Shown piece by piece: positions 61,572 through 64,000 of a DNA stretch of 64,000 nt. The notes under the pieces were generated by a model, which saw nothing but the letters and a program-made list of their open reading frames with translations, was not told the DNA's origin and ran no database searches. Numbering within the stretch: the first letter of the stretch is position 1; each line of letters starts with the position of its first letter. The stretch is from NCBI GenBank assembly GCA_020086605.1, contig JACBWW010000048.1, forward strand, positions 2,558,012 to 2,622,011. The letters run 5' to 3'. A program made the translations under genes and the position numbers. The DNA is from Lanius collurio (Eukaryota; Chordata; Aves; Passeriformes; Laniidae).

Positions 61572-63626
61572 TGACAATATGTACAAATACATATCAAATA
61601 CACTTTTTATATTAGACCATAATTGTCAGTCCTGAAGAAGCTGTCCACATTCAAGTTTAAATATCATTATCAAGAGAAGTTCTGCAGCTGCAAGCAGAGA
61701 AATGGAAACAGGTAGGTACCAGCAAGTTTAGTATGGGCTTTATCAGTACTATCAGCTGAACTAAATGTTCCTTGCCCAAGGATACTGAAGGCCTGCTCAG
61801 TGTAAAGAAGACTACTATAGTAGAAACATCAGAAGGAAGACAGTTTGGAAAGCATCAAATTAAAATATGAAACAAAAGAACTTGTGGATTTCAATGTGAT
61901 AATGTCCTGTTATCTCTGCCTCATTGCTCTATTACTGCTTTCACATTCTGCCTCTAAAAAAGAGGCATGCCTTCTAAGGTAAGAAATATATTTTTCACAA
62001 TTCCCACCTTGCCTGTTACTTGGATAAGAACCCACTTCACCACAAAAATCTTCCAGCCCAACACAGACCTTTACACTGTTCTTACAACTCCAAGAAACAA
62101 CCTAAGCCTCAAACTGACATTAATGAATATACCTCTTCTAAAGAGATACTTGATCTGAAGTTAGTTCCAACAACTAACACATGCCAAAAAAGCACAGATG
62201 TAGGCAGGACAAGTCTACTCCTTTATGTACTTGCCTGTGGAGTCAAGGGTTTGCAGTACAACCAGCAGTAGCATCCAGCTCAAGAATAATGGCCATCAGC
62301 AAATTTTCACTCATGTAACAACACTTAAGATTCAGTATGTTCCCCTTCAGCATGTAGTCTCTCCAGTGAGATTATGATAGGTTATTCAACTTAATCCATC
62401 AAGGTTTAAAGCTCAGACAATATGCTCTCCAAAAAAGATTGAATGTTATGCAGATTCAAATGATTAGACTTTGCTGTCATTTCCATAAAATAAACTTAAG
62501 ATGATTTCAAAATCCAGTATGTTGGTAATTCACTAAACCTATCACTGATACACACTGAAACTTTATCCCACAAGACTTCAAACTGACATAGTTTGTCATA
62601 CATGTTTGCATACATGCCAAATACTATCACTAATTCAACTGAAACACCATACTAACTCTTTTAATATTTAGCTACTCTTCGGAAAACAATTGAAGCATTC
62701 TGGGTTCATGACTTTTAGGAGCTTCCTACTTTGATCAGGTCTGTAGTCTCCATTTTATTTATTTTTTGTATTTATTTTTTATTTATGTATGTATGTGCAG
62801 ACACATCAGTACACAGACATATACAAACAGTGATTAGATTTGAGACAGCTCAACTTCAGTAAGTTCAGTTGAAATTTTTAGTAATACATTACTACTTTAA
62901 GAAATATGTAAGCAATTTATACCTGAACAAATGACACACTTAGAAATCCAAGATATAATGAACTGGCTTGCCACACATACAAAAATGTCTGAAATATAAA
63001 AACACCTCCATACTTAAACTCTGTAAAAAACATTTAACTCAAGAATATTGCAGAGAAAAACCTGTACTTCGATTTGCACTCTCACCATTCAAAGTCAGCA
63101 AAAAGTAATGTTTGCGTTATTTCAAATATTTCACTTCTAAAAAGGGCTTGTTGAAAGATAACATACCTATGAAAAGATTAATGCCAGAATTAACAAGCCT
63201 GGAATTGATATGTTGAAGTAATCACCCCAAATATACAACATAAAGGATAAAAAAAACACAACACAAATGTAGTGCAACAGTCATGAGTCACTAACATGTA
63301 GAGTTTCCTGTAGTTAAAATAAAGAACCTTAGGAATGAGACAGCATTAGAAATGAGAGAACACATACAGAAAGACAATGCATATTTCACCAAAAAAAAAA
63401 AAGAGGAAAGAAAAACAAAGATGATGCAGACTAATTAACACTTACACTTCTAAAGAAAGGTCAACATTTAAAGGCATTTTCTTTCTCCTCAGGTAACAAG
63501 ATACTAACAGGAAGAAAGGCAGAACTCATTTTGTGCAGTTCTTTGAAAAGACAGATGCAGCGCTTGGAAGAAGTGACTGGGAGGCTGGGCTTATTTCCAC
63601 CCTAGTCAATAAGGAAGACCAAATAC

Positions 63627-63734
63627 CTTTGTGCTTGTCCCGTTTATGCTTTAGCGGTGCTGGAGAGAGTCTGATTCTGGCTAGAGCCTGTTCTCGATGG
63701 TTCATAAAAATAGGACCAGGAATTACAAGGGGGC
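63627..63734 (-). CDS. MYCBP2: MYCBP2 exon w1 (RCC1-like region)
   Basis: Residues 1-35, including PGPIFMNHREQALARIR followed by a basic KHKRDKHK tail. The acceptor is a pyrimidine-rich tract ending in CTCAG and the donor is AAAG|GTATTT. The first two bases complete a codon begun in an exon beyond the right edge. The stretch is a basic linker between RCC1-type blades in PHR proteins. The RIRLSPAPLK segment differs from the human sequence as I remember it (RIRSHPAQLK). Phase to w2 is 1. Confidence 0.9.
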
Positions 63735-64000
63735 CTGAGGAGAAACATTTTGCACATGCATAGGAAAGCTCACAAAATGGAAACAGTGTGTTAAACAAAA
63801 TTCAAATTAAAAGCAATGAAAAACCAAAAAGAATACTAATTATAATCTTGTTTTCTTAAATTCAAAAGACCTTAAAATATAAGAAAGCTGCCATTTCTTG
63901 GTAACTTATGCAAAAAACTAATAAATGTCCCACAGTGATAGTTTTACCTGAATTTCTAAGTATGCAACTGTAATGCAACCAGTGGAAATACAACATACTC

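Larger units (their letters stand above)
56187..63626 (-). other. Intron w1/w2 (7.4 kb) with CR1 and LTR insertions
   Basis: This is the longest intron in the window. It contains a CR1 3' end (61355-61571) and a probable solo LTR (about 59125-59649), both annotated separately. An AT-rich TTTA/TGTA tract lies at 62753-62798. Open frames here, such as 57198-57581 on the minus strand (127 codons), show no recognisable domain and lie in intron of ordinary composition. Confidence 0.8.
1..64000 (-). other. MYCBP2: MYCBP2 gene, internal part (35 exons)
   Basis: This is the central part of a PHR-family E3 ubiquitin ligase gene. In the family the protein restrains axon growth and drives axon degeneration by targeting proteins such as the DLK kinase and NMNAT2, working with FBXO45. 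Residue numbers in the exon entries count from the first complete codon in w1. All 35 exons keep phase across 34 junctions, giving 1,700 open codons. Introns in which I see nothing beyond AT-rich sequence: 7972-8751, 8869-12993, 13092-15241, 15358-15821, 15878-18325, 20891-21555, 21606-23734, 23823-25089, 25731-26838, 27058-28211, 28313-29093, 29237-31897, 32077-32612, 32745-33495, 33703-34514, 34707-36350, 36573-37528, 37804-38412, 38606-40117, 41787-42658, 43099-44134 and 55336-56066. The other introns have their own entries or are shorter than 300 bases. The 5' end, 3' end, promoter and polyadenylation site are outside the window. Confidence 0.95.

Noticed and set aside
1..64000. Prokaryotic-style systems (operon, CRISPR array, phage or toxin-antitoxin modules)
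   Set aside because: Spliced exons, avian retroelements and the absence of long open frames show vertebrate nuclear DNA; no direct-repeat array or operon is present.

Overview
The window is vertebrate nuclear DNA, almost certainly from a songbird. It is AT-rich, with short exons in long introns. It carries CR1 LINE 3' ends of avian type and one SINE with a tRNA-Ile-like head joined to a CR1-type tail, the structure of TguSINE1 of oscine passerines. Nothing bacterial is present: no operons, CRISPR arrays or prokaryotic terminators.

One gene fills the window on the minus strand: a central part of MYCBP2 (PAM/Highwire/RPM-1, the PHR family), a giant neuronal E3 ubiquitin ligase. I place 35 coding exons, numbered w1 (high coordinates, 5') to w35 (low coordinates, 3'). 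They sum to 5,102 bp and join into one uninterrupted frame of 1,700 complete codons, with matching phase at every junction and no in-frame stop. The window enters the gene inside the RCC1-like region and leaves before the C-terminal catalytic region. Promoter, start codon, stop codon and RING/zinc-binding C terminus all lie outside.

Layout along transcription: w1-w4 (63.7-49.3 kb) hold the end of the RCC1-like region. w5-w8 (47.3-43.0 kb) are linker. w9-w11 (42.9-41.5 kb) form PHR domain 1. w12-w16 (40.2-34.5 kb) are a helical linker. w17-w19 (33.7-31.9 kb) form PHR domain 2. w20-w27 (29.2-20.7 kb) are the middle region. w28-w32 (20.5-13.0 kb) carry the filamin-type Ig repeat. w33-w34 (8.9-7.8 kb) look like a small beta-barrel module, and w35 (1.8 kb) is an isolated 75-bp exon, probably alternative.

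Recognisable transposable elements (a SINE, two CR1 3' ends and a probable solo LTR) all lie between 54.7 and 61.6 kb. The most interesting points concern splicing: two consecutive introns with GC donors, a candidate extra exon and a perfect hairpin inside the second of them, and a tandem NAGNAG acceptor. I found no clear sign of a new biological system. The least explained stretch is a decayed, coding-like region at about 51.5-53.6 kb. Human protein comparisons are from memory and were not computed.
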